A stretch of 64,000 bases of DNA, from contig NZ_JAMJWG010000013.1 in the NCBI RefSeq assembly GCF_024435355.1, positions 124,001 through 188,000 of the forward strand, written 5' to 3'. Numbering within the stretch: the first letter of the stretch is position 1; each line of letters begins with the position of its first letter. Below are positions 33,572 to 42,896 of this stretch, one piece after another. This DNA is from Streptomyces odontomachi (lineage in GTDB: Bacteria > Actinomycetota > Actinomycetes > Streptomycetales > Streptomycetaceae). The translations under genes were made by a program, and so were the position numbers. Under the pieces are notes generated by a model. That model was not told the DNA's origin, made no database searches, and saw nothing but the letters and a program-made list of their open reading frames with translations.

Positions 33572-34477
33572 TCACACTCCTGCCCATGCGGCCGCGATGC
33601 GCGCGGCGAGGCGGACGTTGCCGCGTACCGCGGCCAGGTTGGCGGCGAGGGAGGCGCCGCCGGTGTGCCGGACCAGGTGATCCAGCAGGAACGGTGTGAC
33701 GGCCTGTCCGGTCACCTGCTGCTCGTCGCACGCGCGCAGCGCATCGGCCAGCACGCGCGCGTGCAGCTCCGGATCGAGCTGTTCGGACTCCGGCACCGGC
33801 TGGGCGACGATCAGTGCCGTGTCGGAGGTGCCCAGGACGTCCTGCGCCCGCATGACGTCGGCGACTTCAGCCGGTGTGTGGAGCGTCCAGTCCACCGGGA
33901 GGCCCGAGTCGGACAGGTAGAACCCGGGGAAGTGGGTCGAGCGATATCCGGCCACCGACACGCCCAGTGTCTCCAGGCGTTGCAGCGTCGCCGGGACGTC
34001 CAGGATCGACTTCACGCCGGCGCACACCACCGTGATCTTGATACGGGCCAGGAGCCCCAGGTCCGCTGACTCGTCCTGGGTGACCGTCCACTGCCGGTGC
34101 ACGCCGCCGAGCCCGCCCGTCGCGAAGACCCGGATCCCGGCGCGCGCCGCCAAGAGCGCGGTGGCCGACACGGTGGTGGCACCACTCGCGCGTGTGGCGA
34201 TCGCGAGCGGCAGATCACGGTGGCCCAGCTTGCGGATGCCGTCCTCGTTCGCCACCCGCTCCAGTTCCTTGGCGTCGAGACCGACGTGCGGCCGGCCGTC
34301 CAGGACGGCGATCGTGGCCGGTACGGCGCCCTCGTCGCGCACGGCCTCCTCCAACTCCCGGGCCACCTGCTCGTTCTGAGGGCGCGGCAGCCCGTGCGCG
34401 ATGATCGTGGACTCCAGTGCGACGACCGGGCGCCCGGCCGCGAAGGCCTCCCGCACCTCTTCCGACACGATCAACAC
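33572..34477 (-). CDS. psuG: pseudouridine-5'-phosphate glycosidase
   Basis: PsuG cleaves the C-glycosidic bond of pseudouridine 5'-phosphate to uracil and ribose 5-phosphate, allowing salvage of modified RNA bases. The 301-residue protein starts VLIVSEEVREAFAAGRPVVALESTIIAHGLP, carrying the conserved Glu. PATIAVLDGRPHVGL, KLGHRDLPLAIATRASGATTVSAT, GGLGGVHRQ, VCAGVKSILD (active-site Lys) and GYRSTHFPGFY follow. The length matches E. coli PsuG (312). The GTG at 34477 has GGGAGGA five bases upstream. Nine-base tandem repeats lie in the leader. The probable kinase gene follows with overlap or near-overlap, forming a psuG-psuK operon. Confidence 0.95.
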   Translation of the reverse strand: MLIVSEEVREAFAAGRPVVALESTIIAHGLPRPQNEQVARELEEAVRDEGAVPATIAVLDGRPHVGLDAKELERVANEDGIRKLGHRDLPLAIATRASGATTVSATALLAARAGIRVFATGGLGGVHRQWTVTQDESADLGLLARIKITVVCAGVKSILDVPATLQRLETLGVSVAGYRSTHFPGFYLSDSGLPVDWTLHTPAEVADVMRAQDVLGTSDTALIVAQPVPESEQLDPELHARVLADALRACDEQQVTGQAVTPFLLDHLVRHTGGASLAANLAAVRGNVRLAARIAAAWAGV

Positions 34478-34500
34478 GAGCGTCCTCCCACCAGTAGAAC

Positions 34501-34554
34501 CTGTTAGAGCTGTTAGAGCTGTTAGAGCTGTTAGAGCCGTTAGAGCCGTTAGGG
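34501..34554. repeat. 9-bp tandem array upstream of psuG
   Basis: Six head-to-tail copies: four of CTGTTAGAG, then CCGTTAGAG and CCGTTAGGG. The array is 24-77 bases before the psuG start, in its probable leader or promoter. Confidence 0.9.
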
Positions 34555-34970
34555 GCCTGTGGACCGTCTCCCGCCCCCCGAAGTCGCCCCTGAGCGCTGG
34601 CCGAACGCTGCTGGGGCGGTCGTACACGCGCCGGCAGCCCCGCGCGGCCGGCCATCCACTGCCCTGGCCCTCTTCCCGCACGGGCCGTGCCGAGAAATCG
34701 CCTGCCACCGGACCGTGCCGGAGGAACTCGCCTGCCGCAGGAGCCGCCTGCGGTAGCCGCCCCGTAGGCCTTCCCCCATCCGCGGCCGTTGACGCACACG
34801 CCGCGCATCGCGCGCTGCAACCTCCACCTCCTGCGCGCCAGCGCGACGGGCCACAGCAGAGCTCCGTCCCTCGCTTGCTGTGGCCCGTCCTGTCGGGCAG
34901 GGCTACCGCCGTCCGGCCGCGGGGTACGCCGCTGCCCTGGCCGGTGGGTGCGCTGGTGGCGCGGTCCGGC
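34555..34970. other. intergenic region between psuG and fdhA
   Basis: About 415 bp, mainly G+C-rich sequence without a credible gene. Its one clear structure is the hairpin at 34845-34889, which lies 3' of the dehydrogenase gene. Confidence 0.4.
34845..34889 (-). terminator. terminator of the fdhA-type gene
   Basis: GACGGGCCACAGCA (34845-34858) and TGCTGTGGCCCGTC (34876-34889) form a perfect 14-bp stem with a 17-base loop. It is about 80 bases beyond the dehydrogenase stop. Confidence 0.7.
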
Positions 34971-36194
34971 TCAGGCCGCCTGGGCGCCCTGTAGCGCGCC
35001 GTGCGGATCCAGCACGTACTTGCGGCTTGCTCCCTTGTCGAACTCGGCGTAGCCGCGCGGCGCGTCCTCGAGGCTGAGCACGGTTGCGTTGACGGCCTTC
35101 GCTATGTGCACGCGGTCGTGCAAGATCGCCTGCATCAGTGCCCGGTGGTAGCGCATCACGGGGCACTGCCCTGTGGTGAATACATGGCTCTTGGCCCAGC
35201 CGAGTCCGAGGCGCATCTTCAACGTGCCTGCCTGGGCGTCGGGGTCGGCGCTGCCCGGGTCGTCGGTGACGTAGAGCCCGGGGATACCGAGCGCGCCGCC
35301 CGCGCGGGTGAGCGTCATCAGGGAGTTGAGGACGGTGGCGGGGGCCTCTTCGGCGTTCTTGGCGTGCTCCCGTGCCTCGAATCCGACCGCGTCCACGGAG
35401 GCGTCGACCTCGGGCACCCCCAGGATCTGGTCGATCTGCTCTTCCGGGCTCCCCTTGGTCAGGTCGACGGTCTCGCAGCCGAAGCTGCGCGCCTGGGCGA
35501 GCCGCTCGGCGTTGAGGTCGCCGACGATGACGACGGCGGCGCCCAGCAGCTGGGCCGATGCGGCGGCCGCGAGCCCGACGGGCCCTGCCCCCGCCACGTA
35601 CACCGTGGAGCCGACGCCGCCGCCTGCCGTCACCACGCCGTGGAACCCGGTCGGGAAGATGTCCGACAGCATGGTCAGGTCCAGCAGCTTCTCGCGTGCC
35701 TGGTCGGGGTCGGGAAAGACCAGCAGGTTGAAGTCCGCGTAGGGGACCATGACGTACTCGGCCTGGCCGCCGACCCAGCCGCCCATGTCGACGTAGCCGT
35801 AGGCCGCGCCGGGACGAGCCGGGTTCACGTTGAGGCAGATGCCCGTCTTGCGTTCCTTGCAGTTGCGGCAGCGGCCGCATGCGATGTTGAACGGTACCGA
35901 GACGACGTCTCCGACCTGCACGAACTCCACGTCCGGGCCGCGTTCCACCACCTCGCCGGTGATCTCGTGGCCCAGGACCAGGCCGGCGGGGGCGGTGGTG
36001 CGGCCACGGACCATGTGCTGGTCGCTGCCGCAGATGTTGGTGGACAGGACCTTGAGGATCACCCCGTGACGGCACTTGCGGCCGACGTTCGCCGGGGCGA
36101 CTCCCGGTCCGTCCTTGAGTTCCAGACCGGGGTAGTCGATGGTCTCGACCTCAACTTTTCCCGGCTCGATGTACGCGACTGCGCGGTTGCTCAT
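34971..36194 (-). CDS. fdhA: zinc-dependent alcohol dehydrogenase, formaldehyde dehydrogenase (FdhA) type
   Basis: A 407-residue medium-chain dehydrogenase, probably oxidising formaldehyde or a related aldehyde/alcohol with NAD. Catalytic zinc ligands are in NICGSDQHM and GHEITGEVVE. The structural zinc cluster is CGRCRNCKERKTGIC. The nucleotide-binding motif is YVAGAGPVGLAAAASAQLLGA near residue 190. The MVRGRTTAPAGLVLGHE and FPTGFHGVVTAGGGVGSTVYV segments are those of glutathione-independent formaldehyde dehydrogenases (Pseudomonas type, about 398 residues). GAAGG is near the ATG at 36194. It appears monocistronic, with a strong terminator downstream. Confidence 0.9.
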   Translation of the reverse strand: MSNRAVAYIEPGKVEVETIDYPGLELKDGPGVAPANVGRKCRHGVILKVLSTNICGSDQHMVRGRTTAPAGLVLGHEITGEVVERGPDVEFVQVGDVVSVPFNIACGRCRNCKERKTGICLNVNPARPGAAYGYVDMGGWVGGQAEYVMVPYADFNLLVFPDPDQAREKLLDLTMLSDIFPTGFHGVVTAGGGVGSTVYVAGAGPVGLAAAASAQLLGAAVVIVGDLNAERLAQARSFGCETVDLTKGSPEEQIDQILGVPEVDASVDAVGFEAREHAKNAEEAPATVLNSLMTLTRAGGALGIPGLYVTDDPGSADPDAQAGTLKMRLGLGWAKSHVFTTGQCPVMRYHRALMQAILHDRVHIAKAVNATVLSLEDAPRGYAEFDKGASRKYVLDPHGALQGAQAA

Positions 36195-36463
36195 GTGCCT
36201 TCGCCGTCCCTTCGGCTTCCGTGCGGATACGGATCCCCGTGGGGGGCACGCGCAGGGTGGTGGCCCGGCGGCTCTCGGTGTGCCCGGCCGTGCTGCCACC
36301 GGGACACCGGACATGCCGTCGGAAGCGCCGCCGACCGTGATCCGGTCGCCGGCGGGGCCTCCTCTGAGCGATCCCCCCACCGACTTCCCCGAGGCGCCGC
36401 ATCCAGTCACGGCAGCCGGCAGGCGCTCGCGCCCGGTCGCTTCAGGCCTGGTCGCCCTGCCGG

Positions 36464-37066
36464 TCAGAACAGCGGCTCTGGCAGCACTCCCTCCAGCGCC
36501 AGCAGTCTCCGCTTGGTCTCCAGGCCACCGCCGAAGCCGCCGATCCCGCCGTCGCTCTCGACGACCCGGTGGCAGGGCACGACCACGGGGAGGGGATTCG
36601 CGCCCATGGCCGTCCCCACCGCTTGGGCCGCGCCCGGCTGGCCGACCCGACCGGCCAGGTCCCCGTAGCCCACGACGGTGCCGTACGGGACGCCGGTGGC
36701 CAGCTCGCGGAGCACCTCGCGGTGGAAACCGGTGATCAGCGACCAGTCGAGCGGCAGCGCGAAGCCCTGACGTGTCCCTGCGAAATAGTCCGCGACCTGG
36801 CGTATGGGCTCGGCCAGCAGCGGGGAGTCGGGAACCTCCACGGCCGTGCGGCCCAGCCGGGCGGTGAGGCGGTCGAGGGCCCGGTCACGCGCCCGGTCCG
36901 TGGCGTGGAAGACCACCTGGACCAGGCCGCGCTCGGTGGCGGCGAGCAGCAGCGGGCCGATGGGGGTGTCGACGATGGTCCACACCACCCTGGCCGGCCG
37001 TCCCTCCGCGTCGGACGGCGCACTGCCCTCCACCCCGGGCCCGTCCTCGCGCCGATCAGTATCCAT
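36464..37066 (-). CDS. ogt: methylated-DNA--protein-cysteine methyltransferase
   Basis: Repairs O6-alkylguanine by moving the alkyl group to its own cysteine, a suicidal reaction. The 200-residue protein has the N-terminal Ada/Ogt fold (IVDTPIGPLLLAATERGLVQVVF). The DNA-binding helix region is GFHREVLRELATGVPYGTVVGYGDLA. The active-site VVPCHRVV holds the acceptor Cys at about residue 164. GIGGFGGGLETKRRLLALEG is the C-terminal motif. The first 25 residues are a variable extension. TAGGGT lies six bases before the ATG, suggesting a leaderless message. It fits the local theme of DNA repair with uvrA, uvrB, uvrC and a UDG. Confidence 0.95.
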   Translation of the reverse strand: MDTDRREDGPGVEGSAPSDAEGRPARVVWTIVDTPIGPLLLAATERGLVQVVFHATDRARDRALDRLTARLGRTAVEVPDSPLLAEPIRQVADYFAGTRQGFALPLDWSLITGFHREVLRELATGVPYGTVVGYGDLAGRVGQPGAAQAVGTAMGANPLPVVVPCHRVVESDGGIGGFGGGLETKRRLLALEGVLPEPLF

Positions 37067-37119
37067 GCCGTCACCCTACGACCGACCACTGACAACGCCC
37101 CCGCTCGTGGCCGCCGGCC

Positions 37120-38040
37120 TCAGGGGACGCAGGCCGGGAGCCGTTTGCCGGATGGGGCCGGCGAGGGGGTGCCGAGCGCCGCCCGGACGACGTCCGGGTA
37201 GTTGGTGATGACCCCGTCCACGCCGTGACCCGCGACGTTCCGTGCCGTGTCGGCGTCGTTCACCGTCCAGGTGTACGTCTCGAGCCGTGCGCCGTGCGCG
37301 CCCTTCAGGGCGTGCACGGCGGCGACGTAGTCCGCCGAGACCGTGGTGTGGTCGGGGTTGATCTGGTCGGTGAACGCCGCGTAGGCGGGCAGGTCGGCCA
37401 CGGCCGGGGTTCCCAGGAAGCCGGTCTTGATGTCGGGTCGCAGCGTGTGCACGGTACGGACACTGTCCGCGCTGAAGCTCTGGATGATCAGCCGGTGCCT
37501 CAGATGGCCCGGGTCCAGCCAGTGCTCCCGGCCGAGCACCTTGAGGACGTCGCCTTCGAGGCCCGGATACAGCTCGGGGCTCTTGATCTCCATGAGCAGG
37601 TTCTGGCCGTTCTCGTCGATGCGGCGCAGGTACTGCGTCAGGGTGGGGATCCGGGTGCCTGCGAAGCGCCGGTCCTTCCAGCTGCCCGCGTCGAGCCGGG
37701 CGATCTCGGCGGCGGTGAAGTCACCCACACGCCAGGGCGAGCGGTCCGGGAAGACCTCTTCGGCATCGGTGGTGCGCTTGAGGTCGGTGTCGTGGATGAT
37801 CACCAGTACGCCGTCCTTGGTGCGCTGGACGTCGTTCTCGACCCAGTCGATGCCCAGGTCATGGGCCGCGTCAACGGCCTTCAGGGTGTTCTCCGGGGCG
37901 TAGCCCGAGGCGCCGCGGTGCGCGACGACGACCGTTCTCGTCGGCTCCTGGGCGGCTGACGACGCGGACGGGACGGGCCCGAGCAGGGTGCAGATCCCGA
38001 GGAGAGCGGCGGTCGTGGCTCGGGTGGCGCGTGCGAACAC
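37120..38040 (-). CDS. secreted glycerophosphodiester phosphodiesterase
   Basis: Hydrolyses deacylated phospholipid glycerophosphodiesters outside the cytoplasm. The 306-residue protein has a signal peptide (about residues 1-30, ending ASSAAQ) and the GDPD fold. VVVAHRGASGYAPENTLKAV carries the catalytic His and the HRG/PENT motif, and DWVENDVQRTKDGVLVIIHD carries the metal-binding E..D and the second His. LLMEIKSPELYPGLEG and the C-terminal YTWTVND and GVDGVITNYPDVV motifs complete the fold. The GTG at 38040 has AGGAG five bases upstream. Longer in-frame starts exist, but they add a polar region in front of the signal sequence. It probably feeds phosphate or glycerol scavenging; no phosphate (Pho) box was identified. 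Confidence 0.92.
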   Translation of the reverse strand: MFARATRATTAALLGICTLLGPVPSASSAAQEPTRTVVVAHRGASGYAPENTLKAVDAAHDLGIDWVENDVQRTKDGVLVIIHDTDLKRTTDAEEVFPDRSPWRVGDFTAAEIARLDAGSWKDRRFAGTRIPTLTQYLRRIDENGQNLLMEIKSPELYPGLEGDVLKVLGREHWLDPGHLRHRLIIQSFSADSVRTVHTLRPDIKTGFLGTPAVADLPAYAAFTDQINPDHTTVSADYVAAVHALKGAHGARLETYTWTVNDADTARNVAGHGVDGVITNYPDVVRAALGTPSPAPSGKRLPACVP

Positions 38041-38394
38041 AGGCACTCCTGAGGCGTGGGAGCCGTCATTCCCTACGAGCATGACGGGGAGGGCCTCGAG
38101 GAGACAGCTGTGGAGCGTCCTTAGAGTGAACGGGCAACTACGGAACGAAGGGCTCCATCTGTACCGGATCATCACACGGGCTACGTCTGATAAGCCCATT
38201 TTCTTTGCCGGAATATCGTTCATGTGTTCCGGGGCGGGCCGTACTCTCGCCTCACCGCGGTTTCTGATCGATCAACAGCCCACGGTGCTGGGCCGGCGGC
38301 AGGGAACCGCCCGCGCGCGTGAGAAGGGGCTTGCGACGCGCAGGGGCACCACATGCGCGTCGCGGGGCACGACAGGGATGGAGGGCTGTCACGC
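38041..38394. other. divergent intergenic region with an A+T-rich patch
   Basis: A 354-bp gap between the GDPD and MHYT genes. Positions about 38160-38225 are A+T-rich (around TACGTCTGATAAGC and TTTTCTTTGCCGG) and could hold one or both promoters. A GGGCT/AAGCCC hairpin sits near 38178-38200. No gene was found. Confidence 0.4.
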
Positions 38395-39264
38395 ATGTAC
38401 GCCACGGCCTGGGATTTCGGCCGCGAGCTGGGCACGTTCGCCGCGGCTTTCCTGGCGTCCTGCCTGGGCGGCGCCCTTGGCCTGCACTGCCTCCTGAGGT
38501 CCCTGCGGGCGGCCCGGCTCAGGCGGATGACGTGGCTGGTGCTCAGCGCCGCTGCCATCGGCGCCGGCATCTGGGTGACGCACACCGTCGGGATGATGCA
38601 CTTCTCCGCCGACGGCAGGCCGGTCGGCTACGACCCGCTGACGCTCTACGCGAGCCTCGGTGTCGCCATCGTCATGATCGGCATCGGCATGTTCATCGTC
38701 GGCCACCGCGGGATCACCGGCACCGCACTGTTCACCGGCGGCACGCTCACCGGTCTCGGCATCGCGTCGCTGCACTACCTGAGCATGGCCGGCGTCCGGT
38801 TCGGCGGCCGCCTGGAGTACAACACCCTCGTCGTCGCCGCCTCCGTGCTGATCTCCGTGCTGGCCGCCACCGTGGCGCTCTGGGCGGTCGGACAGCGCAG
38901 GGGACGTCGTTGGGACGTGGGCGCGGCCCTGGCCATGGGCCTGGCCGGCATCGGCATGCACTACGTCGGCATGGCGTCCGTGCGTGTCCGGCTGTACACA
39001 CCTGCGGCCGCGGGAGCCGCCCTGCACGGGGCGGGCTCGCCCGTGCGGACCCTCGCGGTGCTCCTGATCGGCCCCGTCGCCTTCCTGGCGCTGCTCACCG
39101 TGCTCCTGCTGACACGCTGGCGCCCGGCGTCGACCCTCCGGGCCGACGACAGGGACCCCGCGCCGGCACGCCGTCTCACCTTCCTGCCGGCCCAGCGCTC
39201 CGGCCAGCGTGCCGGCCGCGCTGACCCGCACCGCAGCCGCTCGGGCGCCGGGCAGAACCGCTGA
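38395..39264 (+). CDS. MHYT-domain membrane sensor protein
   Basis: A 289-residue integral membrane protein with seven predicted helices. The MHYT signature occurs three times in variant form: WVTHTVGMMHF, SLHYLSMAGV and GMHYVGMASV. In the family these Met/His pairs are thought to bind copper and sense a small ligand such as oxygen or NO; that is family inference. No attached GGDEF/EAL domain is present. The last 50 residues are Arg-rich and cytoplasmic. The ATG at 38395 is ten bases after GGAGG; an ATG at 38353 with AGGGG upstream is an alternative that would add 14 residues. Confidence 0.9.
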   Translation: MYATAWDFGRELGTFAAAFLASCLGGALGLHCLLRSLRAARLRRMTWLVLSAAAIGAGIWVTHTVGMMHFSADGRPVGYDPLTLYASLGVAIVMIGIGMFIVGHRGITGTALFTGGTLTGLGIASLHYLSMAGVRFGGRLEYNTLVVAASVLISVLAATVALWAVGQRRGRRWDVGAALAMGLAGIGMHYVGMASVRVRLYTPAAAGAALHGAGSPVRTLAVLLIGPVAFLALLTVLLLTRWRPASTLRADDRDPAPARRLTFLPAQRSGQRAGRADPHRSRSGAGQNR

Positions 39265-39325
39265 TCACAGCCCGCTGCCCGTCGACCGGAGCCCGTTGTC
39301 AGTGCAGGGTCGTACGGTTGATGAC

Positions 39326-41506
39326 ATGCGGCCCGTAACCGAGATCGAAGAACTCCGCCGGCACAGCGACAGGCCCTTCGAGGTCATCAGCCCCTATCAG
39401 CCGAGCGGAGACCAGCCGACGGCCATCGCCGACCTCGACCGGCGCATCCGCGCCGGCGAGAAGGACGTCGTCCTGCTCGGCGCCACCGGCACCGGCAAAT
39501 CGGCCACGACCGCATGGATGGTCGAGAAGCTCCAGCGCCCCACCCTCGTCATGGCGCCGAACAAGACCCTCGCCGCCCAGCTGGCCAACGAGTTCCGCGA
39601 GCTGCTGCCGCACAACGCCGTCGAGTACTTCGTCTCGTACTACGACTACTACCAGCCCGAGGCGTACGTCCCGCAGTCCGACACCTACATCGAGAAGGAC
39701 TCCTCGATCAACGAGGAGGTCGAGCGCCTCCGACACTCCGCCACCAATTCGCTGCTCACGCGACGTGACGTCGTCGTGGTCGCCTCCGTCTCCTGCATCT
39801 ACGGCCTGGGCACCCCCCAGGAGTACGTCGACCGCATGGTGACCCTCCAGGTCGGCGAGGAGACGGACCGGGACGAGCTGCTGCGCCGCTTCGTCGACAT
39901 CCAGTACACGCGCAATGACATGGCGTTCGCCCGAGGCACCTTCCGGGTCCGCGGCGACACCATCGAGATCTTCCCGGTCTACGAGGAGCTGGCCGTCCGC
40001 ATCGAGATGTTCGGTGACGAGATCGAGGCGCTCTCCACGCTGCACCCCCTCACCGGCGAGGTGATGAGCGACGACACCCGGCTGCACATCTTCCCCGCCT
40101 CGCACTACATCGCGGGACCCGAGCGCATGGAGCGCGCGATCCGCGACATCGAGACCGAGCTCGGCGAGCGCCTGGGCGACCTGGAGAAGCAGAACAAGCT
40201 CCTGGAAGCCCAGCGGCTTCGCATGCGCACCACGTACGACCTGGAGATGCTCCGCCAGATCGGCACCTGCTCCGGCATCGAGAACTACTCGATGCACTTC
40301 GACGGCCGCCAGCCCGGCTCCCCGCCGCACACCCTCCTGGACTACTTTCCGGATGACTTCCTCCTCGTCATCGACGAGTCGCACGTCACCGTCCCCCAGA
40401 TCGGCGCCATGTACGAGGGCGACGCATCCCGCAAGCGCACCCTCGTCGACCACGGCTTCCGGCTGCCGTCCGCGCTGGACAACCGCCCGCTGAAGTGGGA
40501 GGAGTTCCAGAAGCGCATCGGGCAGGCGGTGTACCTGTCGGCCACCCCGGGCCCCTACGAGCTGTCCCGCTCCGACGGCCATGTGGAGCAGATCATCCGC
40601 CCCACCGGCCTCGTCGACCCGGAGGTCGTGGTCAAGCCCACCGAGGGCCAGATCGACGACCTGGTGCACGAGATCCGCACCCGCAGCGAGAAGGACGAGC
40701 GCGTCCTGGTCACCACCCTCACCAAGAAGATGGCCGAGGACCTCACCGACTACTTCATCGAACTGGGCATCCGCGTCCGCTACCTGCACAGCGACGTCGA
40801 CACCCTGCGCCGTGTCGAGCTGCTGCGGGAGCTGCGCGCCGGTGAGTACGACGTCCTGGTGGGCATCAACCTCCTGCGTGAGGGTCTCGACCTGCCCGAG
40901 GTGTCCCTGGTCGCCATCCTCGACGCCGACAAGGAAGGCTTCCTGCGCTCGGGCACGTCCCTGATCCAGACCATCGGCCGCGCCGCCCGGAATGTCTCCG
41001 GCCAGGTCCACATGTACGCCGACAAGGTCACTCCGGCGATGCAGAAGGCCATCGAGGAGACCAACCGCCGCCGCGAGAAGCAGCTCGCCTACAACAAGGA
41101 GCGGGGTGTCGACCCCCAGCCCCTGCGTAAGAAGATCAACGACATCGTGGCCAGCATCGCCCGTGAAGAGGTCGACACCGAGGCGTTGCTCGGCACCGGC
41201 TACCGCAAGACCGGCAAGGACGGCCGGGGCGCCAAGTCCCCGGTGGCGACCGCCACCGGAGCGAACGGCGCGGGCGGCAAGGCCAAGACGACCGCCCAGG
41301 CGGGCAAGGGCAAGGCAGGCAAGGCCAAGGAGCCGGTGCCCACCGACCGCCCGGCGGCCGAACTCGCGGCGCAGATCGAGGAGATGACCGACCGCATGCG
41401 CGCCGCGGCAGCCGACTTGCAGTTCGAGATCGCGGCCCGGCTGCGCGACGAGGTCTCGGAGATGAAGAAGGAACTGCGCCAGATGAAGGAGGCGGGCATC
41501 GCCTGA
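39326..41506 (+). CDS. uvrB: excinuclease ABC subunit B
   Basis: UvrB verifies DNA damage delivered by UvrA and recruits UvrC for incision. The 726-residue protein has an SF2-like helicase core. Walker A is GATGTGKSATTAW at residues 49-61, VMAPNKTLAAQLANEF follows, and the beta-hairpin region EYFVSYYDYYQPEAYVP comes next. IDESHVTVPQI is the DEAD-like motif. VLVTTLTKKMAEDLTDYF, REGLDLPEVSLVAILDADKEGFLRS and TIGRAARN form motifs IV-VI. A Lys/Ala/Gly-rich linker (about 634-670) precedes the C-terminal UVR motif that contacts UvrC. The ATG has no Shine-Dalgarno sequence; TACGGT lies seven bases upstream, so it may be leaderless. No clear SOS box was seen. Confidence 0.98.
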   Translation: MRPVTEIEELRRHSDRPFEVISPYQPSGDQPTAIADLDRRIRAGEKDVVLLGATGTGKSATTAWMVEKLQRPTLVMAPNKTLAAQLANEFRELLPHNAVEYFVSYYDYYQPEAYVPQSDTYIEKDSSINEEVERLRHSATNSLLTRRDVVVVASVSCIYGLGTPQEYVDRMVTLQVGEETDRDELLRRFVDIQYTRNDMAFARGTFRVRGDTIEIFPVYEELAVRIEMFGDEIEALSTLHPLTGEVMSDDTRLHIFPASHYIAGPERMERAIRDIETELGERLGDLEKQNKLLEAQRLRMRTTYDLEMLRQIGTCSGIENYSMHFDGRQPGSPPHTLLDYFPDDFLLVIDESHVTVPQIGAMYEGDASRKRTLVDHGFRLPSALDNRPLKWEEFQKRIGQAVYLSATPGPYELSRSDGHVEQIIRPTGLVDPEVVVKPTEGQIDDLVHEIRTRSEKDERVLVTTLTKKMAEDLTDYFIELGIRVRYLHSDVDTLRRVELLRELRAGEYDVLVGINLLREGLDLPEVSLVAILDADKEGFLRSGTSLIQTIGRAARNVSGQVHMYADKVTPAMQKAIEETNRRREKQLAYNKERGVDPQPLRKKINDIVASIAREEVDTEALLGTGYRKTGKDGRGAKSPVATATGANGAGGKAKTTAQAGKGKAGKAKEPVPTDRPAAELAAQIEEMTDRMRAAAADLQFEIAARLRDEVSEMKKELRQMKEAGIA

Positions 41507-41935
41507 CGGAGGTGGGACCGCGGGCGCTGCGCGCGGTACGGCACCCGGAGCCGGCAGCGCGGAGCCCGCGGTCCGGGCTCGGCCGGTGGGCGGCCGGCAC
41601 CGGGAAGGCCGGCGAGCAGGAGGCCGTGGGCCTTTTCGTCCGGGCGCCCCTGCACACCCGGTGTGCGCCGATGCGCCCCCAGGGCGCGCTGCACCGCGCC
41701 GGGCGCGTGCGCTGCCGCCGCGGCATCCGTCCCGCCGAGCACACCGGCCACGTCCGTCGTATGCAGAACGCATGATCGGATCCGATGTGTTGCAAGAGCG
41801 ACACAAAGTCCGGCCCATGGTGCGGCACCGTCAGCGCTCCTGCGTAGGGTTCTGGAACACCGCGCACCTACGCGGTACAGGGGAAACCGCGCTGCGCGCG
41901 GCATCAAGGGGACAGTCCGAGAGGGGAACAAGCGC
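41507..41935. other. intergenic region between uvrB and the TerD gene
   Basis: A 429-bp gap. The uvrB terminator is at 41515-41574. A TAGGGT hexamer near 41847 could be the -10 of the TerD promoter, and a CGCGGT/ACCGCG hairpin follows near 41870-41892. No gene was found. Confidence 0.45.
41515..41574 (+). terminator. terminator of uvrB
   Basis: GGACCGCGGGC and GCCCGCGGTCC pair over 11 bp, with an inner CGCTGC/GCAGCG stem. It starts nine bases after the stop codon. Confidence 0.7.
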
Positions 41936-42514
41936 GTGACGGTCAATTTGTCCAAAGGACAGGGCATCAGCCTGCAGAAGAACGACGGGGGCACCCTGAC
42001 CGCGGTGCGCATGGGGCTTGGCTGGAAGGCGGCGCCACGGCGCGGCCTGTTCGGCAGCCGCACCCGGGACATCGACCTCGACGCTTCGGCCGTGCTGTTC
42101 GCAGAGAAGCAGCCCGTGGACGTGGTGTTCTTCCGCCACCTCGTCAGCGACGACGGCTCCGTGCGGCACACCGGTGACAACCTGGTCGGCGGCGCCGGCC
42201 AGGGCGGCGACGACGAGTCGATCCTGGTCGACCTCCAGCGCGTACCGGTCCACATCGACCAGATCGTCTTCACGGTGAACTCGTTCACCGGCCAGACGTT
42301 CCAGGAGGTGCAGAACGCGTTCTGCCGCCTCGTCGACGAGACCAACGGCCAGGAGCTGGCCCGCTACACCCTGGACGGCGGCGGAGCGTACACCGCACAG
42401 ATCATGGCCAAGGTGCACCGCAACGGTCAGGGCTGGACCATGACCGCGCTGGGCAGCCCGGCCAACGGCCGCACCTTCCAGGACCTCATGCCGACGATCC
42501 TGCCCCACCTGTAA
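41936..42514 (+). CDS. TerD-family protein
   Basis: A 192-residue TerD-fold protein. It starts VTVNLSKGQGISLQKNDGGTLTAVRMGLGW, has the Ca2+-site segment DIDLDASAVLF and GDNLVGGAGQGGDDESILVDL, and ends with ELARYTLDGGGAYTAQIMAKV. TerD proteins occur in tellurite-resistance and general stress/phage-inhibition (Ter) systems, and several Streptomyces copies affect development and stress. The GTG start is preceded by GAGAGGGGAACAAGCGC. It is followed, after a gap, by a larger protein with a related N-terminal domain. Confidence 0.93.
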   Translation: MTVNLSKGQGISLQKNDGGTLTAVRMGLGWKAAPRRGLFGSRTRDIDLDASAVLFAEKQPVDVVFFRHLVSDDGSVRHTGDNLVGGAGQGGDDESILVDLQRVPVHIDQIVFTVNSFTGQTFQEVQNAFCRLVDETNGQELARYTLDGGGAYTAQIMAKVHRNGQGWTMTALGSPANGRTFQDLMPTILPHL

Positions 42515-42896
42515 CAGGAAGGCGGGCCCGTCGGCGTGCCCCGCCGCACCCGCGGTGCCGGGCGTCCGGGTACGGCCCGGCAACCGGCGCCGCCGGTCGC
42601 AGGGCACACGGCCTGTGGTCGCACCGAAGCGGTGCGGGCCCGGGGCATGGGCGTGCTCTGGCTGACCAGGGCGTGCGGTGGCTGCGTCCCACCCGTGGCG
42701 CGATGACCAGCGCACATGGGCACTGATCGGCCGTGCCGGGGCGCTGGGGTGTGGCACAGCGCCCTGTCGCGCCGTGCGTTCCCCGGCCGACCCACGCCGC
42801 CGCACCGGCCTCGGGCACCACACGCAGCGGCCCGGCACACACCGGCAAGAGCCTCGGCACGACCGGGGAGAAGCGAACAGAAGAGGGGAAGACGTC
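42515..42896. other. intergenic region between the two TerD genes
   Basis: A 382-bp region of G+C-rich sequence, with several short hairpin-prone segments near 42525-42600. No credible gene or clear promoter was recognised. Confidence 0.35.

Noticed and set aside
34845..34889. tRNA-like cloverleaf downstream of the dehydrogenase
   Set aside because: A single long hairpin without D, anticodon or T arms; better explained as a terminator.
39265..39325. SOS/LexA box before uvrB
   Set aside because: No sequence close to the actinobacterial GAAC-N4-GTTC box was found.
39299..41818. 839-codon minus-strand open frame antisense to uvrB
   Set aside because: Long antisense frames are expected in high-G+C genes; composition is Leu/Val/Asp-rich shadow sequence.
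41848..41892. Possible riboswitch or attenuator before the TerD gene
   Set aside because: Only one short hairpin; no recognisable riboswitch core.
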